Source: Lachnospiraceae bacterium UBA3282 (GTDB lineage Bacteria > Bacillota > Clostridia > Lachnospirales > Lachnospiraceae). From it: a DNA stretch of 16,256 nucleotides. This document shows positions 6,981 through 13,966 of this stretch, in pieces. The first letter of the stretch is position 1. Every line of letters starts with the position of its first letter. The stretch spans positions 1 through 16,256 of the forward strand of contig DETS01000112.1 in the NCBI GenBank assembly GCA_002361735.1, read 5' to 3'. The position numbers and the translations under genes are program-made. The notes beneath the pieces are model-generated. The model searched no databases and was not told where the DNA came from. It saw nothing but the letters and a program-made list of their open reading frames with translations.

Positions 6981-7748
6981 TTAACACAAAAAAACCGGGA
7001 ACAATTTCTCGGCACCGGCAACCATACCCTTGATGATCTGCTTGCTAAATGCAAAGTAGAATATCACGATCGGCGCCATGGTCATCAGCATAGCCGCCAT
7101 GATCTTCGGATAATCGGAAGTAAACTGTCCCGTAAACTGCTTTAAGCCAAGCGGCACTGTGTAGAGCGCTCTGTCCTTGATCAAAATGAGGGCAAAGGAG
7201 AACTCGTTCCAGCAGCTGAACACGTTGATGATGGCAACCGTCACCAGAATCGGCTTACATACCGGCAGGAGCAAGGTATACCAGTGATTGGATATTCCCG
7301 CCTTGGAGAAAATAATGTAAATGGGAACCATCAGGGAGTGGATCGGAATCAGCATTCCCATCAGGAACATCACATACAAAGGCTTATTCAGCGCAAAGTC
7401 GATTCTGGAAAGGATATAGCCCACAATGAAGGCGATCAGCACGATCAACAGAACCGAAAGGATCGTGGTCCGCGCACTGTTTCCAACGGACTGCATCAGC
7501 TTATAGTCCTTGTTGGATAAAATCTTTACATAATTGGAAAGTGTCGGGCTGGTCGGCAGACCGACGATATCCGCATTGAACTGTCTCTTTTCTTTTAAGG
7601 ATGAGTAAAGCATCCATACCAACGGAAAGATACAGGTCAGTGAAAACACCCAAAGCAGGAAATTGATCACAACCGTAAGCACGCCTCTCTTTGCGCGGGT
7701 CCCTGCTGAATTATCTTCTACTTTTGTCATTTTCATTTCTTTCGCCAT
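6981..7748 (-). pseudogene. Degenerate MalG-type sugar ABC permease lacking the EAA loop
   Basis: Inner-membrane permease of the sugar ABC importer family, in frame but damaged. 255 aa. The N-terminal half and the end match the family (FPLVWMLYSSLKE; WNEFSFALILI; KQIIKGMVAGA). At residues 157-166 the text jumps from YTLLLP straight to VCKP. In the intact permease at 12979-13842 the matching prolines (154 and 198) are 44 residues apart, and the EAA loop lies between them. So about 44 residues, including the ATPase-docking loop and a membrane segment, appear deleted, near 7263. The family's usual C terminus (GAVKG-like) is replaced by GAEKLFPVFLC, read through the terminator stem. AAAGGAGGGG precedes the ATG by seven bases. 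It is unlikely to work as a transporter subunit. Confidence 0.8.
6988..7012 (-). terminator. Terminator at the end of the decayed sugar operon, lying inside the open frame
   Basis: On the minus strand CCGAGAA (7012-7006) pairs with TTCCCGG (7001-6995) around an ATTG loop with one mismatch, followed by seven T (6994-6988). This looks like a factor-independent terminator. It is overlapped by the last codons of the permease frame (stop at 6981-6983), which suggests the original stop codon lay upstream and was lost. Confidence 0.65.
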
Positions 7749-7763
7749 AGCAGTTCCCCTCCT

Positions 7764-8876
7764 TTACGCATTAGCCTTTTTACGGGCTTTGATTGCTTTT
7801 TGTCTTTCTCTCTCGATCTGTTTTAAGCGCTTTGCCTCTTCACGGTCGTACTTATCCGTCATCAGGTGATTCATAAGCAGCTGAGAACCGCCGATGACCG
7901 CCAGCGCCAGTACGAAGATACCGACAGAGATACAGGAACCGTAACCTAAGTTCGACTGTTCAAAGGAAGCAGCAAGCTTGTCGGGATCCTGAGCAGCCTT
8001 TGCGCTGATCGCCATACCGTAACCAAGACCGATGTTCTGGAAGTTCTCATACTTGGTAGCATCTGCTGCCTGAGGAAGTACCGCGAACTTTGTGGTATCC
8101 TTGAACAGTCTCTGAGTCTCTGTCAGAGCAGCTACGAAAGCAGGATCCTCGAAGTTGCCTTTGCCGGCAATGATGTCAGAGAACCACTGTGTACCGGTGT
8201 ACTGATAACCAAGGCAGGATAAGAAGCAGGAGTTCATCTGCCACTGACCGCTGTTACCGAATGCGATGGTGTCGATGCCCTGACCGCTGAAGTACTCAGC
8301 TGCCTTTTCTACGTCAGCCCAAGTGGTCGGGAAGCTGTCAAAACCTGCCTCTTTCCACATAGCAGTATCGTAGATTACTACAGTACAGGTACCACCTGTC
8401 AGAGCGGGATAAGCATAGTACTTACCGTCTGCGGTGAAAGGTACCAGATAGTCCATGTTGTACTGGCTTGCGTAAGGAGAATTCTTGATATCCTCTGTCT
8501 GATCATAAAGCAGACCCTGGCTTGCCCAGCTGATGGTGTTCATACCCTGAAGCAGGAACACATCCGGAAGATCGTCTGCTGCCGCACGGGTTGCGATCTG
8601 CGTCTTGTAATCATCGTTTGCCAGAACTTCTTCGTCAAGAGTGATGTTGCCGTGGTCGGTCTGCCACTGTGCCAGGCAGGTACGGAAACCATCGGAACCA
8701 CCGTTACCCTCAGACTCCTCAGAAGTAGAGAAGTGCATGATAGAGATGTTGCCGCTGTAAGCAAGATCGCCGCCTGCTGCAGGAGCTTCCTCTGCCGCGG
8801 GTGCTTCCTCAGCCGCAGCCTGCCATGGTAACTACCATAGCAGATGCCAGTAAAACGCTACGAGTTTCTTTTTCAT
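7764..8876 (-). pseudogene. Broken sugar-binding lipoprotein fused to the C terminus of a MalF-type permease
   Basis: The remains of two genes. From the ATG at 8876 (GGGAGGAATTAAAACA before it) the signal peptide begins MKKKLV, but a missing base near 8858 (GTAGC where the paralogue has GTAAGC) shifts the frame. In the shifted frame it reads VLLASAMVVTMAGCG and hits TGA; a third frame, AEEAPAAEEAPAAGGDL..., then runs on. The binding-protein part (residues 1-256 counted from the Met at 8738; e.g. DLPDVFLLQGMNTISWASQG) stops at about 7970. There it joins in frame to a permease end: NLGYGSC, one membrane helix (about 269-290) and a basic tail to KKANA. The rest of the binding protein and most of the permease are missing. 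The TAA overlaps the ribosome site of the next gene. Neither product could be functional as built. Confidence 0.85.
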
Positions 8877-8896
8877 TGTTTTAATTCCTCCCTTTA
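8812..8896 (-). repeat. Left arm of an 85-base inverted repeat (binding-protein leader)
   Basis: Reads, on the minus strand, TAAAGGGAGGAATTAAA then the ATG, MKKKLV codons and lipobox region to GGCTGCGGC. It is nearly identical to 10491-10575 on the plus strand, with about eight differences by eye. The two arms face each other around the integrase and the regulatory gap. The similarity begins sharply at TAAAGGG and ends at the lipobox. Confidence 0.8.
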
Positions 8897-8911
8897 ATAT
8901 AGGAAGGAAGT

Positions 8912-8925
8912 GTGCAACCGCTTTA
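8912..8925. promoter_or_regulatory. cre-like site (catabolite control) upstream of the decayed operon
   Basis: TGCAACCGCTTTAA is close to the catabolite-responsive element pattern TGNAANCGNTNNCA, failing only at the C. Position and context (36 bases before the ATG of a sugar-binding protein remnant) fit CcpA control. Sequence match only. Confidence 0.4.
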
Positions 8926-8944
8926 AGCTGTCCATTTTGTGCCT

Positions 8945-10057
8945 TTAGAGGAAATGCCGGTTGGAAACAGTACCCGAAACGTACTGTCTGTGAATGTCTT
9001 CCAGATAAGCTGCCAGCTCAGACTGTTTATTCGGATAAAGATGGGCATATGTTTGTAACGTAGTTTCAATCTTTTCGTGTCCCAGACGTTCCGCGATCAG
9101 GAGCGGTGAATAACCCAGTTCAATCAAAAGACTCGCATGAGAATGGCGCAGGTCATGAATGCGGATTTCTTTTACGCCGACTTTGGCGCAGCCGGATTTC
9201 AATTGTCTGGTCAAATAATATTTGCTTACGGGGAAAAGTCTTTTGCCTTGACAGGAGGCAGGAAGACTCGATACATAGGCCTGGATATCATCGCACAAAA
9301 AAGCCGGCAGAGCGATCGTTCGCAGACTACCTGCCGTTTTTGGCGTAAGCAGAAGGTCTTCTCCCTGAAAACGGCAGTAATTCTGTGTGATATGCAGCAG
9401 ACGCTTTTTAAAGTCAAAGTTATCAGCGGACAGCGCAAGCATTTCGCCTGATCGTATGCCTGTCCAAAACAGGAGTTGGAAAATGAGTCGTGCCGGAGGT
9501 TCCGGCTCCAGACAAGACAGGAAACGATTAAATTCATCGATTGTCCAGAAATTCATGACAGTAGTTTTCTTGTTTCCCATACTGCTGCATAGAGCAGCCG
9601 GGTTGGAGGGCAGATTATAATAGCGCATACCATAATTCAGGATAGCCGACAGCTGAACGTGAATAGATTTCAGATAGGTGTCGGAATAGGTCTGTTCTCT
9701 TTTGGTACACTGGGATAAAAGCTCATTCTGCCAAAATCTTACGGTGGAGACTTTGATCTCATTTACCGACATATCTTTAAAATAAGGCAGGATTTTTGTT
9801 TTGATCAAATAGTTTTTTACAGAAAATGAAGTGGGCTTGCAATGATTTCTGCAATCTTCCAGATAGAGATCCGCCAGTACTTCAAAGACCATGTCGCAGC
9901 TGCCCTGATGCTGCATCAGAAAAGCAGCTTCATAATCTCTTGCTTCTTTGCGGGAGGGAAACCCCTCCTTCTTTTTTCGCTTTCTTTTACCGGTCCAGTC
10001 AGTGTAGTAAAAACTGCAGTACCAGCTGTTTCGCACTTTGTTCCTATAAACGGGCAT
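8945..10057 (-). CDS. Tyrosine recombinase / site-specific integrase
   Basis: DNA integrase of the phage/ICE tyrosine recombinase family, 370 aa from the preferred start. Order: an N-terminal basic arm-binding region (about 1-50, WTGKRKRKKKEG), an SAM-like core-binding domain (about 55-150), then the catalytic domain. The full catalytic set is present: Arg202 (TGIRSGEM), Lys240 (LTPKTAGSLRT), His301 and Arg304 (HDLRHSHASLL), His327 (LGHEKIETTLQTY) and nucleophile Tyr337. It therefore looks active. I chose the ATG at 10057, with AAAGGA and a 9-base spacer; an upstream in-frame ATG has no such site. No excisionase, relaxase, phage or cargo genes lie beside it; it stands alone between two sugar ABC operons. 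It may be the remnant or edge of an excised element. Confidence 0.9.
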   Translation of the reverse strand: MPVYRNKVRNSWYCSFYYTDWTGKRKRKKKEGFPSRKEARDYEAAFLMQHQGSCDMVFEVLADLYLEDCRNHCKPTSFSVKNYLIKTKILPYFKDMSVNEIKVSTVRFWQNELLSQCTKREQTYSDTYLKSIHVQLSAILNYGMRYYNLPSNPAALCSSMGNKKTTVMNFWTIDEFNRFLSCLEPEPPARLIFQLLFWTGIRSGEMLALSADNFDFKKRLLHITQNYCRFQGEDLLLTPKTAGSLRTIALPAFLCDDIQAYVSSLPASCQGKRLFPVSKYYLTRQLKSGCAKVGVKEIRIHDLRHSHASLLIELGYSPLLIAERLGHEKIETTLQTYAHLYPNKQSELAAYLEDIHRQYVSGTVSNRHFL

Positions 10058-10425
10058 AAAAACACATCCTTTCTTTTTTACAACATTATACAAAAAAGGC
10101 GGCTTGTAAAAAGTACGCGAATGGACGGCGGTCAACTGCATCGGCGTGTTATCGGACGAATTGGGATGGTCCTCTTTGGAACCGATGATCTTTGTAAAAC
10201 GTTTAAGTACTACAGTTTTTGGTAAAATATTTTAGAAAATACGAAAGAATCCCCACAAAAATTGTATAGATTCAATAGATTGATTCGACAGATCAAAAAA
10301 AGGATAATAGCGGGATAAAGGAAAAAATAACAAAAAACATTGTCGAAATCGCAACAATTGTACCAATTGAATCTGTGAAAGATTGCTAAAATATAAAATT
10401 TGCATATAAAAAAATGGATTTCCTA

Positions 10426-10454
10426 TTGCAATAATACTAAAAATAATATACTAT
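10426..10454 (+). promoter_or_regulatory. Candidate promoter of the intact sugar ABC operon
   Basis: TTGCAA (10426-10431), a 17-base spacer, then TACTAT (10449-10454); each box matches 4 of 6 consensus positions or better. TATACT and TATAAA overlap nearby, so the exact -10 is unsure. It lies 55 bases before the start codon, and a possible operator follows at once. Confidence 0.4.
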
Positions 10455-10463
10455 AAAAGAGCG

Positions 10464-10476
10464 AAAACGATTAAGT
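10464..10476. promoter_or_regulatory. Possible LacI/CcpA-type operator downstream of the promoter
   Basis: AAAACGATTAAGT sits between the candidate -10 box and the ribosome site and repeats, with one change, AAAACGTTTAAGT at 10196-10208. The AAACG core resembles LacI-family operators and degenerate cre sites. Two copies 268 bases apart could support looping. The regulator is not identified. Confidence 0.3.
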
Positions 10477-10490
10477 TTAAGCAAAAAAAA

Positions 10491-10575
10491 TAAAGGGAGG
10501 AATTAAAGAATGAAAAAGAAACTCGTAAGCATTCTACTGGCAACCGCTATGGTAGTTACCATGGCCGGCTGCGGC
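10491..10575 (+). repeat. Right arm of the 85-base inverted repeat (binding-protein leader)
   Basis: Ribosome site, start codon and signal-peptide codons of the intact binding-protein gene, matching 8812-8896 in inverted orientation. Outside the arms the two regions do not resemble each other, either upstream or in the mature proteins. Confidence 0.8.
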
Positions 10576-11952
10576 GGCGGTAATGCAGAACCCGCAGCAG
10601 AGGCACCTGCGGCTGAGACACCTGCAGCAGAGGAGGCACCTGCGGCTGAGGAAGCACCCGCAGCGGAGGAAGCACCTGCGGCTGACGATGCTGCTGAGGC
10701 AGCGCCCGCCGGCGACGAAGGCAAAGTGCTCAACATCTACTGCTGGAACGAGGAGTTCAAGTCCCGTATCACGGATCACTATCCTGATTATACGGAAGTT
10801 GACGCTACCTCCGGCACGATCGGCGATGTATCCGTTAAGTGGAACATCACCCCCAACGCTGACAACGCTTACCAGAACAATCTGGACGAGACCCTGTTAA
10901 AGCAGGCAGACGCTGCTGCGGATGACAAGATCGATCTGTTCCTGATCGAGGCGGACTACGCACTCAAGTATGTTGATTCCGAGTACACGATGCCCATCGC
11001 GGATCTTGGTATCACGGATGCGGATCTGTCCAAGCAGTATCAGTACACCAAGGATGTCGTTACCGATTCCAACGGCGTACTCAAGGGTCTTTCCTGGCAG
11101 GGCTGCCCCGGCGTTTTGTTCTACAACCGCGAAGCAGCAAAGGAAGTGTTCGGTACAGATGATCCTGCTGAGATTCAGAATTACGTAAAGGATTGGGATA
11201 CCTTCAATGCGACGGCAACTACGCTTAAGGATGCAGGCTACAGCATCATGTCATCCGTAAACGACAGCTACCGCGTATATTCCAACAACGTTTCTAAAAA
11301 GTGGGTCAACGACAACATGATCACCATTGATGATAACATCATGAAGTGGGTAGATGACTCCAAGACGCTGGTAGACGCCGGTGCAACCGGTACGCATGAT
11401 CTTTGGAGCGACGACTGGAGCAAAGGCTTCTATCCGGAAGGCAAGGTATTCGCTTACTTTGGTCCCGCATGGCTTGTAAACTTCTCCATGGCAGCTGATA
11501 CGGAAGGCAGTATCGGTAACCAGGGTGGCTGGGGCGCAACCGAAGGTCCTCAGGGCTTCTTCTGGGGCGGCACCTGGATCTGTGCGGCAACAGGCACCGA
11601 CAATGCAGGCATCGTAAAGGATATCATGTTAAAGATGACGACCGATGACACGATCATGAAAGACATCGTTGTTGCGGATGACGATTTCGTAAACAACAGC
11701 ACGGTTATGGATGCAATGGCTCAGGATTCTTCCTACTCCAGCAAGATCCTTGGCGGTCAGAACCCTCTTGGCATGTACGCTAACGGCGTATCCGCTCTCG
11801 ACTTAAGCAACCTTTCCTCTTATGATCAGGGTTGTAACGAGGAGTTCCAGCACGCTATGAAGAACTACTTTGAGGGCACGGCAACCAAAGAGGAAGCGCT
11901 CGATCTGTTCTACAAAGCAGTAGTTGAGAAATATCCTGAACTGTCCTACTAA
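10510..11952 (+). CDS. Sugar ABC importer substrate-binding lipoprotein
   Basis: Extracellular binding protein anchored by lipid to the outer face of the membrane; it captures the substrate and delivers it to the two permeases encoded next. 480 aa. The signal peptide MKKKLVSILLATAMVV ends in a lipobox TMAGC with lipidated Cys21. A tether of about 45 residues follows, built from PAAEEA units (about 25-70), then the family-1 binding fold (KVLNIYCWNEEF at its start; aromatic stretches such as EGPQGFFWGGTWICAATG near the hinge). Ribosome site GGGAGGAATTAAAGA before the ATG. The gene is followed by a strong hairpin, which would let this protein be made in excess over the permeases. The substrate is probably a mono- or oligosaccharide; which one is unknown. 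Confidence 0.9.
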   Translation: MKKKLVSILLATAMVVTMAGCGGGNAEPAAEAPAAETPAAEEAPAAEEAPAAEEAPAADDAAEAAPAGDEGKVLNIYCWNEEFKSRITDHYPDYTEVDATSGTIGDVSVKWNITPNADNAYQNNLDETLLKQADAAADDKIDLFLIEADYALKYVDSEYTMPIADLGITDADLSKQYQYTKDVVTDSNGVLKGLSWQGCPGVLFYNREAAKEVFGTDDPAEIQNYVKDWDTFNATATTLKDAGYSIMSSVNDSYRVYSNNVSKKWVNDNMITIDDNIMKWVDDSKTLVDAGATGTHDLWSDDWSKGFYPEGKVFAYFGPAWLVNFSMAADTEGSIGNQGGWGATEGPQGFFWGGTWICAATGTDNAGIVKDIMLKMTTDDTIMKDIVVADDDFVNNSTVMDAMAQDSSYSSKILGGQNPLGMYANGVSALDLSNLSSYDQGCNEEFQHAMKNYFEGTATKEEALDLFYKAVVEKYPELSY

Positions 11953-12005
11953 GCGACAGAGGCTGCAAACGGCAACTTTGCTTACAAACGGTTCTAGATG
12001 ACTCA

Positions 12006-12044
12006 GGACCTTGTAGGAGTCATTCCTACAAGGTCCATTTTTAT
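12006..12044 (+). terminator. Strong intra-operon terminator/attenuator after the binding-protein gene
   Basis: A perfect 13-bp stem (12006-12018 with 12024-12036) with a 5-base loop, followed by ATTTTTAT. It stands 53 bases after the binding-protein stop and 18 bases before the first permease ATG. Some read-through must occur, or the permeases have an unseen promoter. It also protects the upstream message, so it would give a high ratio of binding protein to permease. Confidence 0.88.
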
Positions 12045-12062
12045 CAGAAAGGTTGCGAATCT

Positions 12063-12974
12063 ATGAAAAAAAAATCAAAAGCCGTTCGTTATAACAAATG
12101 GGGCTACATATTCTTATTACCCTTTATCATCGTCTATGTTGTATTTCAGTTAATCCCGATGTTTACCACGATCTATAACAGTTTCTTTGAGAACTATATG
12201 TCGGGCTTAAAACAGATCGGACCGAATTTCGTGGGTCTGAAAAATTATGGCACCTTGTTTTCACAGGGAGATATCTGGGTCTATACCAAAAATACGCTGG
12301 TTTTATGGATCATGTGTTTCGTGCCGCAGATTATTCTCTCCCTGCTTCTCGGCGCATGGTTTTCCGATACCCGCCTGCGTTTGAAAGGGCAGCGCTTTTT
12401 CAAGACCGTTATCTACCTGCCGAATCTGATCATGGCATCCGCATTTTCCATGCTGTTCTTTACGCTGTTTTCGGACGGAGGTCCCATCAATTCCCTTTTG
12501 ATACAGATCGGCTTTATTTCAGAGCCGTATAAGTTCCTCTCCAATACCGGGAGTGCCCGGGGATTGATCGCGATCATGAACTGCCTGATGTGGTTTGGTA
12601 ACACAACGATCCTTTTGATGGCAGGCATGATGGGAATCGACACCTCACTCTTTGAGGCATCGGAAGTGGATGGCGCTACCTCCACACAGGTCTTCTTTAA
12701 GATCACGCTGCCGCTCTTAAGACCGATTCTGATCTACGTTATGATCACATCCCTGATCGGCGGCCTGCAGTTGTTCGATGTACCGCAGATTTTGACCAAC
12801 GGAACCGGCGATCCCATGCGTACCACCATGACGCTGATCATGTTCTTAAATAAGCATCTGTTCAGCAAAAACTACGGAATGGCCGGCGCTTTATCCGTAC
12901 TGCTGTTTATCATAACCGCTGTTTTGAGTCTGATCATCTTTAAGGTGACGGGCAATGACAAGAGAAAGGGGTGA
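12063..12974 (+). CDS. Sugar ABC importer permease, MalF/UgpA type
   Basis: Integral membrane subunit forming half of the translocation channel. 303 aa. A short basic N terminus is followed by six predicted membrane helices; the first is near residues 14-36. The EAA loop that docks on the ATPase is intact: EASEVDGATSTQVFFKITLP (198-217). Start ATG with AGAAAGG ten bases upstream, in the tail of the terminator region. It ends in GTGA, with the next gene's ribosome site inside its last codons, so the two permeases are translationally linked. Confidence 0.93.
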   Translation: MKKKSKAVRYNKWGYIFLLPFIIVYVVFQLIPMFTTIYNSFFENYMSGLKQIGPNFVGLKNYGTLFSQGDIWVYTKNTLVLWIMCFVPQIILSLLLGAWFSDTRLRLKGQRFFKTVIYLPNLIMASAFSMLFFTLFSDGGPINSLLIQIGFISEPYKFLSNTGSARGLIAIMNCLMWFGNTTILLMAGMMGIDTSLFEASEVDGATSTQVFFKITLPLLRPILIYVMITSLIGGLQLFDVPQILTNGTGDPMRTTMTLIMFLNKHLFSKNYGMAGALSVLLFIITAVLSLIIFKVTGNDKRKG

Positions 12975-12978
12975 TTCT

Positions 12979-13842
12979 ATGCATAGCGACCACAATGAAC
13001 CAAATAAAGGATTGGGGCTGCACACCAGACGCTTGATAGCCTATATCGTACTCGTTGTCATCTCCTTCTTCTGTCTGTTCTGGTTTTATGTGCTGTTTAT
13101 CAACGCCACCAGATCAAACGGAGAACTGCAGTCCGGATTTACCGCCATTCCAAGCGGCAATCTTGTGAAAAACTGGACGAACCTGGTACACGGCACACTT
13201 CCCGTATGGAACGGTCTTTTCAACAGTCTGCTGATCTCGGCGCTGAGCGCCGTACTGTGCGTGTACTTTTCGACAATGACCGCTTATGCCATCCATGCTT
13301 ACGACTTCGCCATGAAGAGGTTCATTTATCCGTTTATCCTGATGATCATGATGATACCTACACAGGTAACCGCGCTCGGTTTCATCAAGCTCGTCTCAAA
13401 CATGAAGCTGGAAGATTCGTTTATTCCGCTGATCGTTCCCGCTGTCGCTGCACCGGTGACTTTCTTCTATATGAAGCAGTACATGGAAAGTTCGCTTCCG
13501 CTCTCTTTGATCGAGGCGGCGCGGATAGACGGCTCGGGCGAATTTCACACGTTTAACATGATCGTCCTGCCGCTCATGAAGCCGGCGATCGCAGTACAGG
13601 CAATCTTCACTTTCGTGAGTAACTGGAACAATTACTTCACACCGGCGCTGATCTTACACGAGGATAAGAAGAAAACACTCCCTATCCTGATTGCGCAGCT
13701 GCGTGCTGCTGACTGGTTGAAGTTTGATATGGGGCAGGTATATGTAATGATCGCCTTCTCCATCTTCCCGGTTATCATTGTCTATCTGATTCTGTCCAGA
13801 TACATCGTACAGGGTGTAGCACTCGGTAGTGTGAAGGGATAA
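12979..13842 (+). CDS. Sugar ABC importer permease, MalG/UgpE type
   Basis: Second channel subunit, 287 aa from the preferred start, with six predicted membrane helices. The EAA loop is intact: EAARIDGSGEFHTFNMIVLP (179-198). An in-frame ATG at 12955 lies inside the previous gene; the ATG at 12979 is preferred because AAAGGGG ends about seven bases before it and it follows the previous stop by four bases. It ends in LGSVKG, the usual short tail of this family (contrast the decayed copy at 6981-7748). No ATPase gene follows, so the complex must borrow one. Confidence 0.93.
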   Translation: MHSDHNEPNKGLGLHTRRLIAYIVLVVISFFCLFWFYVLFINATRSNGELQSGFTAIPSGNLVKNWTNLVHGTLPVWNGLFNSLLISALSAVLCVYFSTMTAYAIHAYDFAMKRFIYPFILMIMMIPTQVTALGFIKLVSNMKLEDSFIPLIVPAVAAPVTFFYMKQYMESSLPLSLIEAARIDGSGEFHTFNMIVLPLMKPAIAVQAIFTFVSNWNNYFTPALILHEDKKKTLPILIAQLRAADWLKFDMGQVYVMIAFSIFPVIIVYLILSRYIVQGVALGSVKG

Positions 13843-13893
13843 TCGGACAGCCAAACAAAGTACGAAAAAAGAAACCAATCCAATACACAAAAT

Positions 13894-13924
13894 AAGGGCA
13901 GTTCCAAATTCGGGAACTGCCCTT
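13894..13924. terminator. Bidirectional terminator between converging operons
   Basis: A perfect 12-bp stem (13894-13905 with 13913-13924), 7-base loop. On the minus strand it is followed by ATTTTGTG, on the plus strand by a weaker TATCTCTCC. It lies between the end of the sugar operon (13842) and the end of the diguanylate cyclase gene (13967), so it can serve both. Confidence 0.82.
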
Positions 13925-13966
13925 TATCTCTCCTCATCTTATCGCAGCCAACCGGAAGCAGGCTAC

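Larger units (their letters stand above)
10058..10509. other. 452-base AT-rich regulatory gap between the integrase and the intact sugar operon
   Basis: No gene seen. It holds the divergent promoters. For the integrase (minus), a perfect TATAAT (complement of 10085-10090) sits 28 bases upstream of the chosen start, with no good -35. For the sugar operon (plus), see the separate promoter entry; a second candidate is TTGCTA (10383-10388) 16 bases before TATAAA (10405-10410). A near-repeat AAAACGTTTAAGT (10196-10208) and AAAACGATTAAGT (10464-10476) may be operator sites. CAATTGTACCAATTG (10355-10369) is a small dyad. The AT content is much higher than in the genes around it. Confidence 0.6.

Noticed and set aside
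10058..10141. Longer integrase from the upstream ATG at 10141
   Set aside because: The added 28 residues have no ribosome site and would span the TATAAT promoter box; the ATG at 10057 follows AAAGGA.
12955..12978. Earlier start for the second permease (MTRERGDSM...)
   Set aside because: It lies within the previous gene without a ribosome site; the ATG at 12979 has AAAGGGG at proper spacing.
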